A DNA stretch of 64,000 nt, taken from assembly GCA_022845955.1 (NCBI GenBank), contig AP025576.1, forward strand, positions 5,022,001 through 5,086,000. Direction: 5' to 3'. Below, piece after piece: positions 53,351-63,570 of the stretch. Position 1 is the stretch's first letter. Each line of letters starts with the position of its first letter. Under the pieces are notes generated by a model that worked only from the letters and a program-made list of their open reading frames with translations, searched no databases and had not been told where the DNA came from. The stretch comes from Lachnospiraceae bacterium. GTDB lineage: Bacteria > Bacillota > Clostridia > Lachnospirales > Lachnospiraceae. The position numbers and the translations under genes were made by a program.

Positions 53351-54382
53351 TTATTTAAGTTTACTTTCCAGCTCTTTTATGCGCTTAAGAGCCTGTGCAT
53401 ACTTCATTCTTTCTTCTTCAAGCTCTTTCCTTTCTTCTTCCCGTCTTTTCCTTTCTTCCTCCAGAGCTGCCGCTTGGGCATCAATCGTCTCCTGCATCTC
53501 ATCAATCATATACTGCACCGTATTCCGGTCCAGTTCCCGCAATTCCTTCGAAAACATACCCATCACCTTTTCCATATTCCGGCAGATTCCATAAATATCG
53601 TCATACAGTTCCCTGAACATCGGATATTTATCTATCAGCTCAATTATCCGTTCCGGATCTTCGGAACTAAAAAACATAAACCACGCATCCAGTTCCTTAT
53701 CTATCCTTTTATTTTGCATATTTTTTCGAAAAATGTCAAGCGTTATGAAGATAAAATTCTGCAGAAGCCCCACTTCCAAACCTGTATCGAAGCCCCAATA
53801 GGATTTATGCAGATAGTTTTCCCGAACAGCATGAAACTCTTTTGCGCTTTTCTCAAACAGTACAATAATATATACATTTTTGATATCCTTGTAGCTGAAT
53901 TTCTGCTTTGCTCTGTTCTTTTCGTCCCGCACCCTTTTATACTGCCTTAACAGCAAATCTGCAGAATAACAGGCGCTGCGCTCTCCGGGAAAGGAATAGC
54001 CGATTTTCTGGATTTCCACATTTGCCAGGCTGCCGTCTTCGAATTCTACCACGATATCCGTAATCAGCAGTGTATTTTCATCGGCAATCCTGCTGCCGTC
54101 ATTCGGAATCACCTGGCGGATCGTTACCTCCTTCCCTATCAGTAACGACAGAAAACGGTTCAGCCTGGCGGGCGTATATTCCGGGCTCATAACCTCTTTA
54201 AAAAAAGAGTCATAAAGCACCTTTACCCCCTTCATCCCCGTGCAGAAATCCAAAAACTCCTCCTGCTGCGCCGGCTTCCAGCCGGCAAACTCCGCCTGCA
54301 GTCCGCTGTTCGCGCCAATCTCCTCCAACACCTCCTTTCGTTCCCTGATGAACGGGAAATAATTCCTGAGCTTATTTGCCAT
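53351..54382 (-). CDS. Rpn-type PD-(D/E)XK nuclease / transposase-like protein
   Basis: 343 aa. The core matches PF12784-type proteins: VLYDSFFKEVMSPEYTPARLNRFLSLLIGKEV, then TDIVVEFEDGSLANVEIQKIGYSFPGERS (catalytic D and ExQ), YSADLLLRQY. The end (about 290-343) is a charged coiled coil of EEER units. Such proteins are annotated as transposase-like or recombination-promoting nucleases and exist in many copies in Clostridia. A stem-loop lies upstream, and a strong terminator follows. Confidence 0.88.
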   Translation of the reverse strand: MANKLRNYFPFIRERKEVLEEIGANSGLQAEFAGWKPAQQEEFLDFCTGMKGVKVLYDSFFKEVMSPEYTPARLNRFLSLLIGKEVTIRQVIPNDGSRIADENTLLITDIVVEFEDGSLANVEIQKIGYSFPGERSACYSADLLLRQYKRVRDEKNRAKQKFSYKDIKNVYIIVLFEKSAKEFHAVRENYLHKSYWGFDTGLEVGLLQNFIFITLDIFRKNMQNKRIDKELDAWFMFFSSEDPERIIELIDKYPMFRELYDDIYGICRNMEKVMGMFSKELRELDRNTVQYMIDEMQETIDAQAAALEEERKRREEERKELEEERMKYAQALKRIKELESKLK

Positions 54383-54542
54383 AAATGCTCCTCCTGTCTT
54401 TCCTTTTTGTCATTTACGGATTATTGCTTCGAAAAGAAGCGCCGAAATGAAAGACCGGCCTGAACGGCCTGTTATTACAGCAGCGTAGATACTGCTGTGT
54501 GACGAAATTATAATAACATATATTTTTATATATATCAACATT

Positions 54543-54593
54543 AAAAGGCCCGTATCCTTATTCCATTCTTCTGAATAAAAATACGGGCTTTTT
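54543..54593 (-). terminator. Bidirectional terminator after the arabinan locus
   Basis: GGCCCGTAT pairs with ATACGGGC, framed by AAAA and TTTTT. On the minus strand it ends the GH43 transcript. Confidence 0.8.
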
Positions 54594-54630
54594 CTATTTG
54601 CCTGGCACACCGTCATGAATGCCGGCGGTT

Positions 54631-56163
54631 TCAGTTCTCCAGCGAAAAAGCAATAAAATCAATACAGCCTTCTCCGTCATAACGGAAATACAAATCCTGC
54701 ACGCCGTCCGGCATAGTCACCTCACCGGAAAACTCCTGCCAGGAATCCGAATCCACATCCACCCGGATCGTACCGGCTGCGGCTGCGTCCGCTTCGACAG
54801 AAACCGTCACGGTGCCTTTCCCGCTGCCCCTTACCAGCACGGCAGCCTTACTTACTCCATCGAAACAAAAGGACTTGTACCCGATGACCGTCCCGTCTCC
54901 CACATTGGCTATGTACTGGGCGGGAAGCCCTTCCTCCGTATTCACGCCTTCCACATCCGGCTCCCTGTCGGGAACATCCTGTGTCAGATAAGGGAAAGCA
55001 AACTGCATCTCGCTCTGGCCGGAGAATACGGCTCCATCCCTGCCGGTAAGCCTGCAGCAGATATAAGCGGGATACGTCCCTTTTCCTTCCAGAGGGCCGT
55101 CATTCAGGCCGCAGGAGGTTACCGGAACCTGACGGATGCTTCCGTCCTCCGCTATTTCTATTTTTTCCGCGCAGCCTTGTCTGGAAAACTGGGTGCGGTT
55201 CGTCTGTCTGTGATAAAAAACATACCACTGTCCGTTGATATATTCCATGCCGCCGTGGGTATTTCCCAGACAGTTCAGGGCATCCGCGGCCGTTCTGCCG
55301 TCAAGGCCCACATCCCCGATATCGATGAGGGTTCCTCCATAGGTATAATCCCGGTCCGGCCTGCTGCTGACCGCATAGCATAATTCGTGGCTGAGGACGG
55401 AGGAATATACAAAATAATAAGTACTTCCGATTTTACGGATAGAACTGGCTTCAAAGAATTCATGCCCTTCAAAGCCTGTCCCCTGGCTGTCCGCAATCGA
55501 TGGCAGAAGCAGCCTTGGCTCTGTTTTCAGAGTGACCATATCCGGCTCCAGCGTCATTACCTGTGAGCCCTGTTTCCCTCCGATGTGTTCCTTATGCATG
55601 GGCGCATTGCCGGAATACAGATAGATTTCTCCGTCATCATCAATGAAAACGCCGGGATCAAACTGTCCCAGATCCGTTTCTCCTTTTCCGAGAACCGTTC
55701 CGTCCGCATGCTTCACAAAGCCCAAAAATTCATAGCTTCCCGCAGGTGTATCACAGACCGCGACGCCGATCTCCGGAAGGAAATCCAGACAGTAATATAA
55801 ATAATATCTCCCGTCCAGCCCTTTCACCACATCCGGCGCCCATAGCGCATGGATTCCCGGAGGATTCAGACCGTTCCCAAATCTGGACTTCACATGATAA
55901 ATTTTCCGGATCGGCTCTTTTTCCGTCGGGTTCTGGTTTCTCGGATCCTGTCCCTTCCTGAAAATAACGCCCTCATACTTCCACTGCGTCAAGTCCGTCA
56001 CATCCGCCGAATAGCAGATATAATCGTTCAGACAGAACATCTCTCCGTCAAAACGGTCATGGCTGCCATACACATACACACGGCTGCCGAACACATGAGG
56101 TTCCCCATCCGGTACGTATTCATAAGATGGCAGATAGGGGTTGAATACCTGTTTTTTGGTCAT
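54631..56163 (-). CDS. GH43 glycosidase with CBM6-like domain
   Basis: 510 aa. A five-blade propeller has the catalytic base in YVPDGEPHVF (about Asp18), the pKa Asp in ALWAPDVV and the acid Glu in GFEGHEFFEASSIRK. The C terminus (about 380-510) is a beta-sandwich of CBM6 type ending GCIDFIAFSLE. No signal peptide is present, so it acts in the cytoplasm. It removes arabinose or xylose side chains, and the adjoining GH51 enzyme favours arabinose. It is the last gene of the locus. Confidence 0.9.
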   Translation of the reverse strand: MTKKQVFNPYLPSYEYVPDGEPHVFGSRVYVYGSHDRFDGEMFCLNDYICYSADVTDLTQWKYEGVIFRKGQDPRNQNPTEKEPIRKIYHVKSRFGNGLNPPGIHALWAPDVVKGLDGRYYLYYCLDFLPEIGVAVCDTPAGSYEFLGFVKHADGTVLGKGETDLGQFDPGVFIDDDGEIYLYSGNAPMHKEHIGGKQGSQVMTLEPDMVTLKTEPRLLLPSIADSQGTGFEGHEFFEASSIRKIGSTYYFVYSSVLSHELCYAVSSRPDRDYTYGGTLIDIGDVGLDGRTAADALNCLGNTHGGMEYINGQWYVFYHRQTNRTQFSRQGCAEKIEIAEDGSIRQVPVTSCGLNDGPLEGKGTYPAYICCRLTGRDGAVFSGQSEMQFAFPYLTQDVPDREPDVEGVNTEEGLPAQYIANVGDGTVIGYKSFCFDGVSKAAVLVRGSGKGTVTVSVEADAAAAGTIRVDVDSDSWQEFSGEVTMPDGVQDLYFRYDGEGCIDFIAFSLEN

Positions 56164-56250
56164 TATGCTCTTCCCTCCTACTATTTATCGAAAGCAACTG
56201 TTCAGCACCTTCACAGTTACTTTCGGAAACATTATAGCATGCCCGACTGT

Positions 56251-57204
56251 TTATACATAGCCTTTATCCGACCAGTCGTGGTTTTTTATCCTCTCGTATT
56301 CCTCCATGGAAATCGTCAGGATCGTACCGTGCTTAAAGCCGTAAGGGAAGGAAAAAGAAGCGTCCGATCGCACAAACCGCCCGTCCGACAGGCTGTCCGC
56401 CACAAAGGGGACATAGCCCTGTCCGGCGCCCGGCACCCCATAATAATCCAGGAACAGACACCATCTTCCATCCTCCAGCTTCACTGCCGTAGGTGCTTCA
56501 TACAGGCCGCTTTCCACGGCCTCCATGCTTTTGTCGAAGGCTTCCACCCGTTCGTAAGGGCCCGCCGCATGTTCCGCGCGCAGGAGGATGATTTTCTCCG
56601 GATTCCCTTCGCTCTTTACAAACATGTAGTACCAGCCGTCCTCCTCATAAATGGCGGAATCAATCACGCCGCTGTCCTCTTTCCGGTACAGAACCCGGGG
56701 AGAGCCAAATTCTTTGAAATCTTTTGTCCTGCAGAAATAGATCCCTTTTTTTCCATACTCGTTGCAGCGGTGGGAGGAAGACCAGTGAAGCAGATAGTCC
56801 CTGTTTTCCCTGTCATAAATGATATCCGGCGCCCACAGACAGCCGAAATCCGCATCCCCGATCGTTACCAGCCTCTGCTCCGTCCAGTCAACCAGATTGT
56901 CCGATTCCCATACGGAAAAGCATTTGCTGCCGTTTCTCCCGATTTCCTCCCAGGAGCCGTGATACTGGTTTCTCATACCATAGGAAAGGCTCAGATCCGT
57001 GGCAAAAATATAAAACCTGCCATTTCCTTCACATCTGGTAATCGTAAAATCCCTGACCCCTTTCTCCCCATAATACGTCCAGAGCACCGGATTCCCTCCG
57101 TTTACCTCTTCCCAGTGAAATCCGTCCTTACTCAGTCCGAAATACACCTGCTCCCCGTCAGGGGTTGTCTTTTCTTTAAAATGTACAAATAAGTATGCCT
57201 GCAT
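56251..57204 (-). CDS. GH43 family glycosidase
   Basis: 317 aa propeller enzyme without signal peptide. Active-site candidates are Asp in KGVRDFTITR, Asp in CLWAPDIIYD and Glu in SGLYEAPTAVKL. The short form without a binding module fits exo-acting arabinofuranosidases or arabinanases. It starts two bases from the GH51 stop codon. Confidence 0.88.
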   Translation of the reverse strand: MQAYLFVHFKEKTTPDGEQVYFGLSKDGFHWEEVNGGNPVLWTYYGEKGVRDFTITRCEGNGRFYIFATDLSLSYGMRNQYHGSWEEIGRNGSKCFSVWESDNLVDWTEQRLVTIGDADFGCLWAPDIIYDRENRDYLLHWSSSHRCNEYGKKGIYFCRTKDFKEFGSPRVLYRKEDSGVIDSAIYEEDGWYYMFVKSEGNPEKIILLRAEHAAGPYERVEAFDKSMEAVESGLYEAPTAVKLEDGRWCLFLDYYGVPGAGQGYVPFVADSLSDGRFVRSDASFSFPYGFKHGTILTISMEEYERIKNHDWSDKGYV

Positions 57205-57205
57205 T

Positions 57206-59548
57206 TTATTCCTCCTTGAGTCTGAATATCGTCAGTGACAATCCCGGAAACTCGTAGGCAAAGCTCCCGCCCTTGCTGTGAAAAGGACTTTCCTTAGGCG
57301 CTACCCTTTCCGGCTGTTCAAAATCATTTTCCGCCGCCGGATCCGCCTGCATGGTGTAAATGGTTCCCCGCAGGACACTGCCGCACATGTCCTCCAGTTC
57401 CAGCTGTACGGCTATACTCTCTTCCCGGAGATTCGCCACCTTGAGGATAAGCGCCTGATCCGCTTCGTCACGGCTTGCCCCGTAATACAAAGGTTCGATC
57501 ACCACCGGCCTGTCCTCGGTTTTTGCACAGAGTCTGCCGTCCACCCATGCGCACAGCCTGTGTCCTGATACCTGCAGCTTCAGCTCGTATTCCTGCCCTT
57601 CGCTGACACGGATCAGGCTTTGGGTCAGATCCGATACGCATCCATGAATCTTTTTGCTCAGCAGAAGGTCATAATTCTGCCAGCCGCCCACGGTCCAGCA
57701 ATAATGGTTCTCCTCATCCTGCCAGCCGAAAAAGATCTGAAAGCCCTGATAGCCATCCAACTCCACCGCCCTGCAGCTAATGGTATAATCCTCCCACTCC
57801 GTCTCTGCGGGCAGCACGGACACCTCCCCTTTTTTCAGATGGAAATCCCCGAAATCCTTGCGTTCTCCTGTCCTGTTGTTTTCCAGGGTTACGCTGCGGT
57901 AAAGGACCTCCGCGTCATACCCCTGCAGCCGGATGCTTCCCCGCAGAGGCTGTTCCTTTCTCTCCGGCTCACCCAGTCCCTGCGTCCGTACCCCAAGCCT
58001 TCTGCTCCCCTGATGGTTCATAAAAAGCTTCTGGACATAATAGTCAGGAGTTCCGAAAACCTCCCGGTTATTGAACCAGATCATATCCGGCTTCCAGTTC
58101 ACATAATCCGCGTTTGCCAGCATTGGCGCATAACAGGCCAGCCCCACAGCCTTTGCATTACGTTCCAGTCCCAGCATAAAGCTGGCCTCCACAAGAGCAT
58201 TATACCAGGTATTCCCCCAGCTTGCATACTCTCCCAGAAAAACCTTCGGATCCTCTGCACGGAAGGAGTCATATCTGTGATGGTTTGCCAGAAACCATTC
58301 CGGCGTATGGTAGTAATGCTCATCCACCAGATCGCTTCCGCATTCCTTCGCACAGCTCCAGCCTTTTTCATATTCGCTTCCCGCTGCAAACGGCCCCGCC
58401 GTACCTATGATTTTAATTTCCGGGTAGTTTTCCCGGACAGCCTTGTGGAACAAGGGATACCTTTCAAAAAAAGCATCGCCCACCTCCTCATTGCCGATAG
58501 CAAGATACTCCAGCCCAAAGGGAGCCTCATGCCCCATCTGTGCCCTGACCGCCCCCCATCCGGTCTCCGGGGATCCGTTGGCAAATTCTATCAAATCCAG
58601 CGCATCCTGGATCCATGGCTGCATTTCCTGTATGGGGACCACCCGCTGATGATGGGGGTCATAGCCGCCGGGAAGCACCGGAAGAGGCTTGGCGCCGATA
58701 TCCTCGCAAAACTGGAAATACTCAAAAAAGCCCAGACCCAGCGTCTGGTTATATCCCCAGCTGTTTCTCCTGGCCGGCCGCTCCTCCGCCGGCCCGATGG
58801 TATTTTTCCACCGGTACATGGAATTCCTGGCCTCCGGGTCCAGGGAACCGTCATGGACGAGACACCCTCCCGGAAAACGCATGAATTTCGGCTTCATATC
58901 CTTTATTTTCAGGGCGATATCCTTGCGCATCCCGTTTCTGCGCCCCATAAAAGTATCCTCGGGGAACAGGGAAACAAAATCCAGGGCAAGCGTTCCCTTC
59001 TGCGGCAAGGTCAGCACAAGCCTTGCCGCGGCATCCGTTCTGCTGCTGACAAGCCGCCCCTCCTGTTTCCTCCAGCCGGTGTCCTCCGCACACAGAGTCA
59101 GGACAGCATATTCACAGCCGTCCTGCCCCTCCAGAGCAACCCGCAGTTCCACCGGATCCTCGGACATCTTCTTAGTATAGCAGGAAAACAGATACGCCTC
59201 CCCTTCTTTAACGGCAAAACCGCTGTTGTACCCCCGGTTTGCAATCCCGGCGCCTTCCCCCGGTTTAACCGCCTCCAGCACCAGATAATGCGGATTTTTA
59301 TCACAATACGGGTCTGTCGTACAGATGGAAAGAACCACTCCAGCGTCCCCCCGCTCCACCTTTTCCCAGGCATACAGCGGATGGTATTCCTTATTATCCA
59401 CCGTATCGAATTCAAACGAACGGTTCTGCACCATCTCCGCGTAAAGGCCGCCGTCGGCCGCATGATTCAGATCCTCAAAAAAGATACCGTACAGGTCCCC
59501 CAGAGGTTCTTTTTCATCTTTGCCGTTAACAATGATTTTTTTATCCAT
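57206..59548 (-). CDS. GH51 alpha-L-arabinofuranosidase
   Basis: 780 aa, longer than typical (about 500-650), with an extra beta region after the barrel (about 555-690). The barrel has PKFMRFPGGC, the acid/base Glu354 in AIGNEE and the nucleophile Glu440 in FLGEYASWG. It opens with GIFFEDLNHAADGGLYAEM. It has no signal peptide, so it acts on imported arabino-oligosaccharides. It is the first enzyme gene after the transport permeases. Confidence 0.95.
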   Translation of the reverse strand: MDKKIIVNGKDEKEPLGDLYGIFFEDLNHAADGGLYAEMVQNRSFEFDTVDNKEYHPLYAWEKVERGDAGVVLSICTTDPYCDKNPHYLVLEAVKPGEGAGIANRGYNSGFAVKEGEAYLFSCYTKKMSEDPVELRVALEGQDGCEYAVLTLCAEDTGWRKQEGRLVSSRTDAAARLVLTLPQKGTLALDFVSLFPEDTFMGRRNGMRKDIALKIKDMKPKFMRFPGGCLVHDGSLDPEARNSMYRWKNTIGPAEERPARRNSWGYNQTLGLGFFEYFQFCEDIGAKPLPVLPGGYDPHHQRVVPIQEMQPWIQDALDLIEFANGSPETGWGAVRAQMGHEAPFGLEYLAIGNEEVGDAFFERYPLFHKAVRENYPEIKIIGTAGPFAAGSEYEKGWSCAKECGSDLVDEHYYHTPEWFLANHHRYDSFRAEDPKVFLGEYASWGNTWYNALVEASFMLGLERNAKAVGLACYAPMLANADYVNWKPDMIWFNNREVFGTPDYYVQKLFMNHQGSRRLGVRTQGLGEPERKEQPLRGSIRLQGYDAEVLYRSVTLENNRTGERKDFGDFHLKKGEVSVLPAETEWEDYTISCRAVELDGYQGFQIFFGWQDEENHYCWTVGGWQNYDLLLSKKIHGCVSDLTQSLIRVSEGQEYELKLQVSGHRLCAWVDGRLCAKTEDRPVVIEPLYYGASRDEADQALILKVANLREESIAVQLELEDMCGSVLRGTIYTMQADPAAENDFEQPERVAPKESPFHSKGGSFAYEFPGLSLTIFRLKEE

Positions 59549-59567
59549 TTTTATTGCCTTTCTGCAT

Positions 59568-60482
59568 TCAGCCTTTAACGGAGCCTACCATAACACCCTT
59601 TTCAAAAAATTTCTGGGCGAACGGATACATGATAATCAGAGGGATGGCCGACAGCACCATACAGGCCAGCTCAATTGTTTTATAGTTGGATGCGGAGTCC
59701 GCCATCGTGGTGAGTACCGAGGACATGCCGCTGTTCATGGCATTTCCCAGATTGGCCGCCGCTTCGCTGGATTTGGTCAGGGAAAGCGTATAATAAGAAA
59801 GCGTCTGCAGCTGTGTGGATTTGGTATAATAAAGCGTCTGGGTGTAATCATTCCACATGGCTACCGCTGTAAAAATCCCCAGCGCGCTGATAACCGGTTT
59901 GGACAGGGGCAGTACCAGCCGGAAAAAAATCTTATGCTCCGATGCGCCGTCAATCTTGGCCGATTCAAACAGGGACTCTGGAATCGCCTTGAAGTTCGTA
60001 TTGAAAATAATTACATTATAAAAACCGCCGAACAGGCACGGCAGCACATACACCCAGAACGTATTGTAAATATGTATGGCATTAAACAGAATAAAGTAGG
60101 CGATCACCCCGCCGTTCAGGTACATGCTCAAAAACCCTATGACCGTATAAAAATTTTTTCCGGTCAGATTCCCTCTGGAGAATCCGTAGGCGAACATGGC
60201 CGTGATCAGCGTCTGCAGAAAAGTCACGATCACGGTTCTCGCAAAGGTGATGCCGAAGGCTTTCATGATTTCCATATCATTCAGCACCGCTTTCCAGCTT
60301 TCCAGGGTGAAATCACGCATCCACAGCATGGCATACCCGTTTCTCGAAATATCCTGGGCGCTGTTGAGGGAATTTATCAGGGAATACCAGACAGGATATA
60401 CCGTAATCAGCATAATAATTACCATGACTGCCGTCAGGATTATCTGGAATCTTCTCTGCCGTCTTGATTTCAGGCTATTCAT
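59568..60482 (-). CDS. CUT1 ABC transporter permease (LplC/YtcP-like)
   Basis: 304 aa with six membrane helices. The ATPase-contact loop EAxxxDGA reads ESAKIDGASEHKIFFRLVLPLSKP. It imports oligosaccharides with its partner. No ATPase gene lies in the locus, so a shared MsmX-type ATPase elsewhere is expected. It follows the other permease by 13 bp. Confidence 0.92.
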   Translation of the reverse strand: MNSLKSRRQRRFQIILTAVMVIIMLITVYPVWYSLINSLNSAQDISRNGYAMLWMRDFTLESWKAVLNDMEIMKAFGITFARTVIVTFLQTLITAMFAYGFSRGNLTGKNFYTVIGFLSMYLNGGVIAYFILFNAIHIYNTFWVYVLPCLFGGFYNVIIFNTNFKAIPESLFESAKIDGASEHKIFFRLVLPLSKPVISALGIFTAVAMWNDYTQTLYYTKSTQLQTLSYYTLSLTKSSEAAANLGNAMNSGMSSVLTTMADSASNYKTIELACMVLSAIPLIIMYPFAQKFFEKGVMVGSVKG

Positions 60483-60495
60483 TTCTTTCTCCTCC

Positions 60496-61443
60496 TTAAA
60501 ACAATCCGCTGTCCGTCAGTTTGTTGGAAACCCTGTTTGCCGTAAACAGCAGGGTAATAGCAAGTACGGATTTGAAGATATTGATTGCCGCCGCCATACC
60601 GAACTGAAGCTGCTGCAGGCCGACCTTATAAATATAGGTATCTATGACTTCGCTGCGTTCCAGATTAAAGGCGTTCTGGAATACATAAATCTGGTCGAAA
60701 TTGTTGTTCATAATACCTGCCACAGCGAAAATCACCATAATCACAACGGTTCCTTTGATGCTGGGGAGTGTCACATACCACATTTTCTTAAAGCGTCCGG
60801 CTCCGTCCAGCTCCGCCGCCTCATAAAGCGCCTGATCCACACCCGCGATTGCCGCCGTATACAGAATCGTCCCCCAGCCAAGCTCCTTAATCAGATTGGA
60901 CAGGATAGCAACCGCCCAGAAAAAGCCGGGTTCCGCCATAAATACAATAGGCTGGTCCGTCAGTCCCAGCTTCATCAGAATCGTGTTCACCATACCGCCG
61001 TCCGCCCCCAGAAGCGTGATCATAATGCCGCCGAACACCACCCAGGAGATAAAGTGAGGCATATAGGTCACCGTCTGTACAAGGCTCCGTATTTTCTGAT
61101 TGGCAATCTCATTGATAAATAAAGCAAACAAAATAGTAACGGGAATCGTCACCAGCTGTCCTATCAGATTGATTCCCAGCGTATTGACAAGCATCCTCCC
61201 GAAATCATGATTGGCAAAAATGATCTTAAAATTCTGCAGTCCATAAAAGGGGCTGGTAAAAACCCCCTTAATCCCTTCCGTCACCTGATAATTCTTAAAC
61301 GCCAGTATCAGGCCGAAAAGCGGAACGATACTGAACATGAGAATTAGCAGGGTCCCCGGCAGCATCAGCAAATGAAGCTGAAGCTGCGATACCGGATCCT
61401 TTCCCAGCGAATATCCCTTTTTCTTTTTTCCGGCTCCCGCCAT
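60496..61443 (-). CDS. CUT1 ABC transporter permease (LplB-like)
   Basis: 315 aa from the ATG at 61441-61443, with AGGAGG seven bases upstream. Six membrane helices, and the EAA loop YEAAELDGAGRFKKMWYVTLPSIKG. It starts MAGAGKKKKGYSLGKDP, a short cytoplasmic tail. It pairs with the LplC-like permease. Confidence 0.92.
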   Translation of the reverse strand: MAGAGKKKKGYSLGKDPVSQLQLHLLMLPGTLLILMFSIVPLFGLILAFKNYQVTEGIKGVFTSPFYGLQNFKIIFANHDFGRMLVNTLGINLIGQLVTIPVTILFALFINEIANQKIRSLVQTVTYMPHFISWVVFGGIMITLLGADGGMVNTILMKLGLTDQPIVFMAEPGFFWAVAILSNLIKELGWGTILYTAAIAGVDQALYEAAELDGAGRFKKMWYVTLPSIKGTVVIMVIFAVAGIMNNNFDQIYVFQNAFNLERSEVIDTYIYKVGLQQLQFGMAAAINIFKSVLAITLLFTANRVSNKLTDSGLF

Positions 61444-61480
61444 AATTGATTCCTCCTGTCTGCTGCTTGTTTTGCGGAAC

Positions 61481-61526
61481 AAAAGGCGCCTGGGCAGCAA
61501 CCGTTCAGCCGGCCCAAGCGCCTTTT
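61481..61526 (-). promoter_or_regulatory. Intra-operon hairpin between binding protein and permease
   Basis: AAAAGGCGC-TGGGC pairs with GCCCA-GCGCCTTTT. It is a leaky terminator or mRNA-stabilising stem, a common way to keep binding protein above permease. Confidence 0.75.
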
Positions 61527-61559
61527 CCTGGTTATATTACTTTCCGCAGGACATTTGTT

Positions 61560-63278
61560 TTAGTAAAGATCCGCATTCACATTTTCGATTGTTTCCCCGT
61601 AGGCCTCATAGTTCTGCTGCAGCGTCTTATTGTATTCCGCATCAATTTCCGAAATGGAATATCCCTCCAGTGTTTCCAGCATACTTTCGTATTCTTTCTC
61701 AAACTGTTCGTCTGTCGGGGCAGAAACTATCTTCGCCTTCTGGGATTCCAGATAACTCTTTACCTGGGAAACCTTGATTCCCAAATCGCTGGAAGGCTCA
61801 ATCACATTACCATCCTGGAAGGAAAGCAAATCGGAATCATAAATATACGTGTCTTCATATTTGCCGATAGCTGTACTTACCTGATTAAATACAGCGCCGT
61901 CCGTCCCCTCTGCCGGAGGAGCCTGTGTGCTCCACGCAAAATCCGTATTGGCAAAAGGCCACAACGCGATGTTTTTCTTATAATCGGTCTCAAACCTCTG
62001 GTTTCCTTCTTCCGTCCTGGTTGCGATTCCCTTATCATCCAGCGTATAATCCACACCTTCCACACCGTACTCATTCAGGAACATTCCTTCCCGGCTGGTG
62101 GCAAAGCTCAGCATTTTGGCTATCTGCTCCGGATTTTCACAATCCTTGGAAACAAAGGTCTGAATCCAGCCGGAACCCGCCTGCAGTGAAATAGGTACAA
62201 TCGGACGGGCTTTCGTCTCCGCAAGGATCGGTCCGTAGGATACAAAAGGAACCGTTTCCTTCTTACTGCTCTGTGCCGGATTTCCGATCCAGCAGAATAC
62301 TCTTCCGCCTTCCGTATAGGTTTTCAAGGCTGCCTCATCAATTGTAAGGGAATTGATATCCAGATATCCCTTTTGAATCAGATTGTTTACAAATTTCAAT
62401 GCTTTTTTATAGCCGGGATCCAATTCCTTATGCCGGTAATTCCCCTCCGCATCCACCGGTGACACGCCGAACGTTTCTGCTATAATACCATCCAGTGACT
62501 GCCGTATCCATAAGTCCGCATGGAGCATAACAGGGAATACGGATTGCCCGTCCACCGTATAGCCTGAATTCTTAACCAGTTCACAGGCCTGGTAAAATCC
62601 TTCTTCCGTCTGCACATCTTCCTGCGTAATTCCCAGTTCATCCATAATTGTCTGATTGAACATAATTGCGGAATTATGCCCCTTTGTCACATTATCCACA
62701 TAAACCTGGCTGCTGGGAGGATTCACCTTCCTGTTATCATTGGAATTCATATGGCTGGGTACGGAGTACCAGCCTCCAAATTTATAAGTAACCGCTTTCT
62801 TGATATCCTCCGGAAAATCCGTAAGCAAATGGGATTCCGGATCATACGTCTGCAAAAATTCTTCCATGGACCAAACCTTGCCGGACTGAATCAGCTGCTT
62901 AATCGTATCCGCATCTGTAATGGAAATCAAATCCGGAAGATCATTGGAAGCGATCATAAGCCCCAGCTTCGTGTCCGCATCCGTCGGCGGCTGCTCAATC
63001 GTAAAGGTTATCCCGGTCTCCTCCTTTACCGCATCCAGGAACGGAGAAGTGGTCACTCCCTTTTCCCAGCCGTTCGGTCCCCAGCCTGTCACATCGGAAA
63101 ACCAGTATACATCCGCCGCCCCTGCCGAAGCCGCTTCTGCGCCGCTCTCCGTGCCTGCCGCCGTCCCGCTCTCTGCAGACGTATCGACTCCCGATGCCGA
63201 TCCGCACCCGAACAGCCCCGCCAGCATCACACCTGCCATAGCAGCTGCTATAAACTTATTTGTACCATTCCTCTTCAT
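61560..63278 (-). CDS. Extracellular solute-binding lipoprotein (LplA-like)
   Basis: 572 aa. Lipobox GLFGC (Cys25), then a Ser/Ala/Gly-rich linker, then the binding-protein fold (DVYWFSDVTGWGPNGWEKGV..., SNDLPDLISITDADTIKQLIQSGKVW). It delivers arabino-oligosaccharides to the permeases, as inferred from the enzymes beside it. It is the first gene of the operon. Confidence 0.93.
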   Translation of the reverse strand: MKRNGTNKFIAAAMAGVMLAGLFGCGSASGVDTSAESGTAAGTESGAEAASAGAADVYWFSDVTGWGPNGWEKGVTTSPFLDAVKEETGITFTIEQPPTDADTKLGLMIASNDLPDLISITDADTIKQLIQSGKVWSMEEFLQTYDPESHLLTDFPEDIKKAVTYKFGGWYSVPSHMNSNDNRKVNPPSSQVYVDNVTKGHNSAIMFNQTIMDELGITQEDVQTEEGFYQACELVKNSGYTVDGQSVFPVMLHADLWIRQSLDGIIAETFGVSPVDAEGNYRHKELDPGYKKALKFVNNLIQKGYLDINSLTIDEAALKTYTEGGRVFCWIGNPAQSSKKETVPFVSYGPILAETKARPIVPISLQAGSGWIQTFVSKDCENPEQIAKMLSFATSREGMFLNEYGVEGVDYTLDDKGIATRTEEGNQRFETDYKKNIALWPFANTDFAWSTQAPPAEGTDGAVFNQVSTAIGKYEDTYIYDSDLLSFQDGNVIEPSSDLGIKVSQVKSYLESQKAKIVSAPTDEQFEKEYESMLETLEGYSISEIDAEYNKTLQQNYEAYGETIENVNADLY

Positions 63279-63372
63279 AAATCAAAACTCCTTTACCCTC
63301 AATTAATCTGTTACCGGAACCATTTTTCTTCATCACCAATGCATTGTTGAATTCAATTGTCTGACTGTGTTT

Positions 63373-63399
63373 ATTATAAAGACTTCTATTAACGAATAG
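63373..63399 (-). promoter_or_regulatory. Promoter region of the arabinan operon
   Basis: On the minus strand TATAAT (63373-63378) has no good -35. A dyad CTATT-AACG-AATAG (63386-63399) lies just upstream. This suggests activation, perhaps by the YesN-type regulator at the right. Confidence 0.5.
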
Positions 63400-63482
63400 T
63401 ATGAAGATATTTTAATTTTTTAGGTAATTTTTTTACTTCCCCCTATTGTTCACACCCCTTGTGTCCTGTATATTCCGTGCAT

Positions 63483-63509
63483 AAAAAAAGGGCCTCTTCC
63501 GCCCTTTTT
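63483..63509 (-). terminator. Terminator after the YesN-type regulator
   Basis: On the minus strand AAAAAGGGC pairs with GCCCTTTTTTT, with a T tail. Confidence 0.75.
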
Positions 63510-63570
63510 GGTTTTTCCCGGTTCCCGGTTTTTCTTCTTCACTAAAACCTGCCTTCCCTCCCTGCTGTGC

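Noticed and set aside
53351-54382. Complete insertion sequence around the Rpn-type nuclease
   Set aside because: I found no terminal inverted repeats or target duplication; the protein family is usually a stand-alone nuclease.
57620-59578. Very long open frame on the plus strand (652 codons)
   Set aside because: It lies antisense to the GH51 gene, has no family features, and its openness follows from the codon bias of the real gene.
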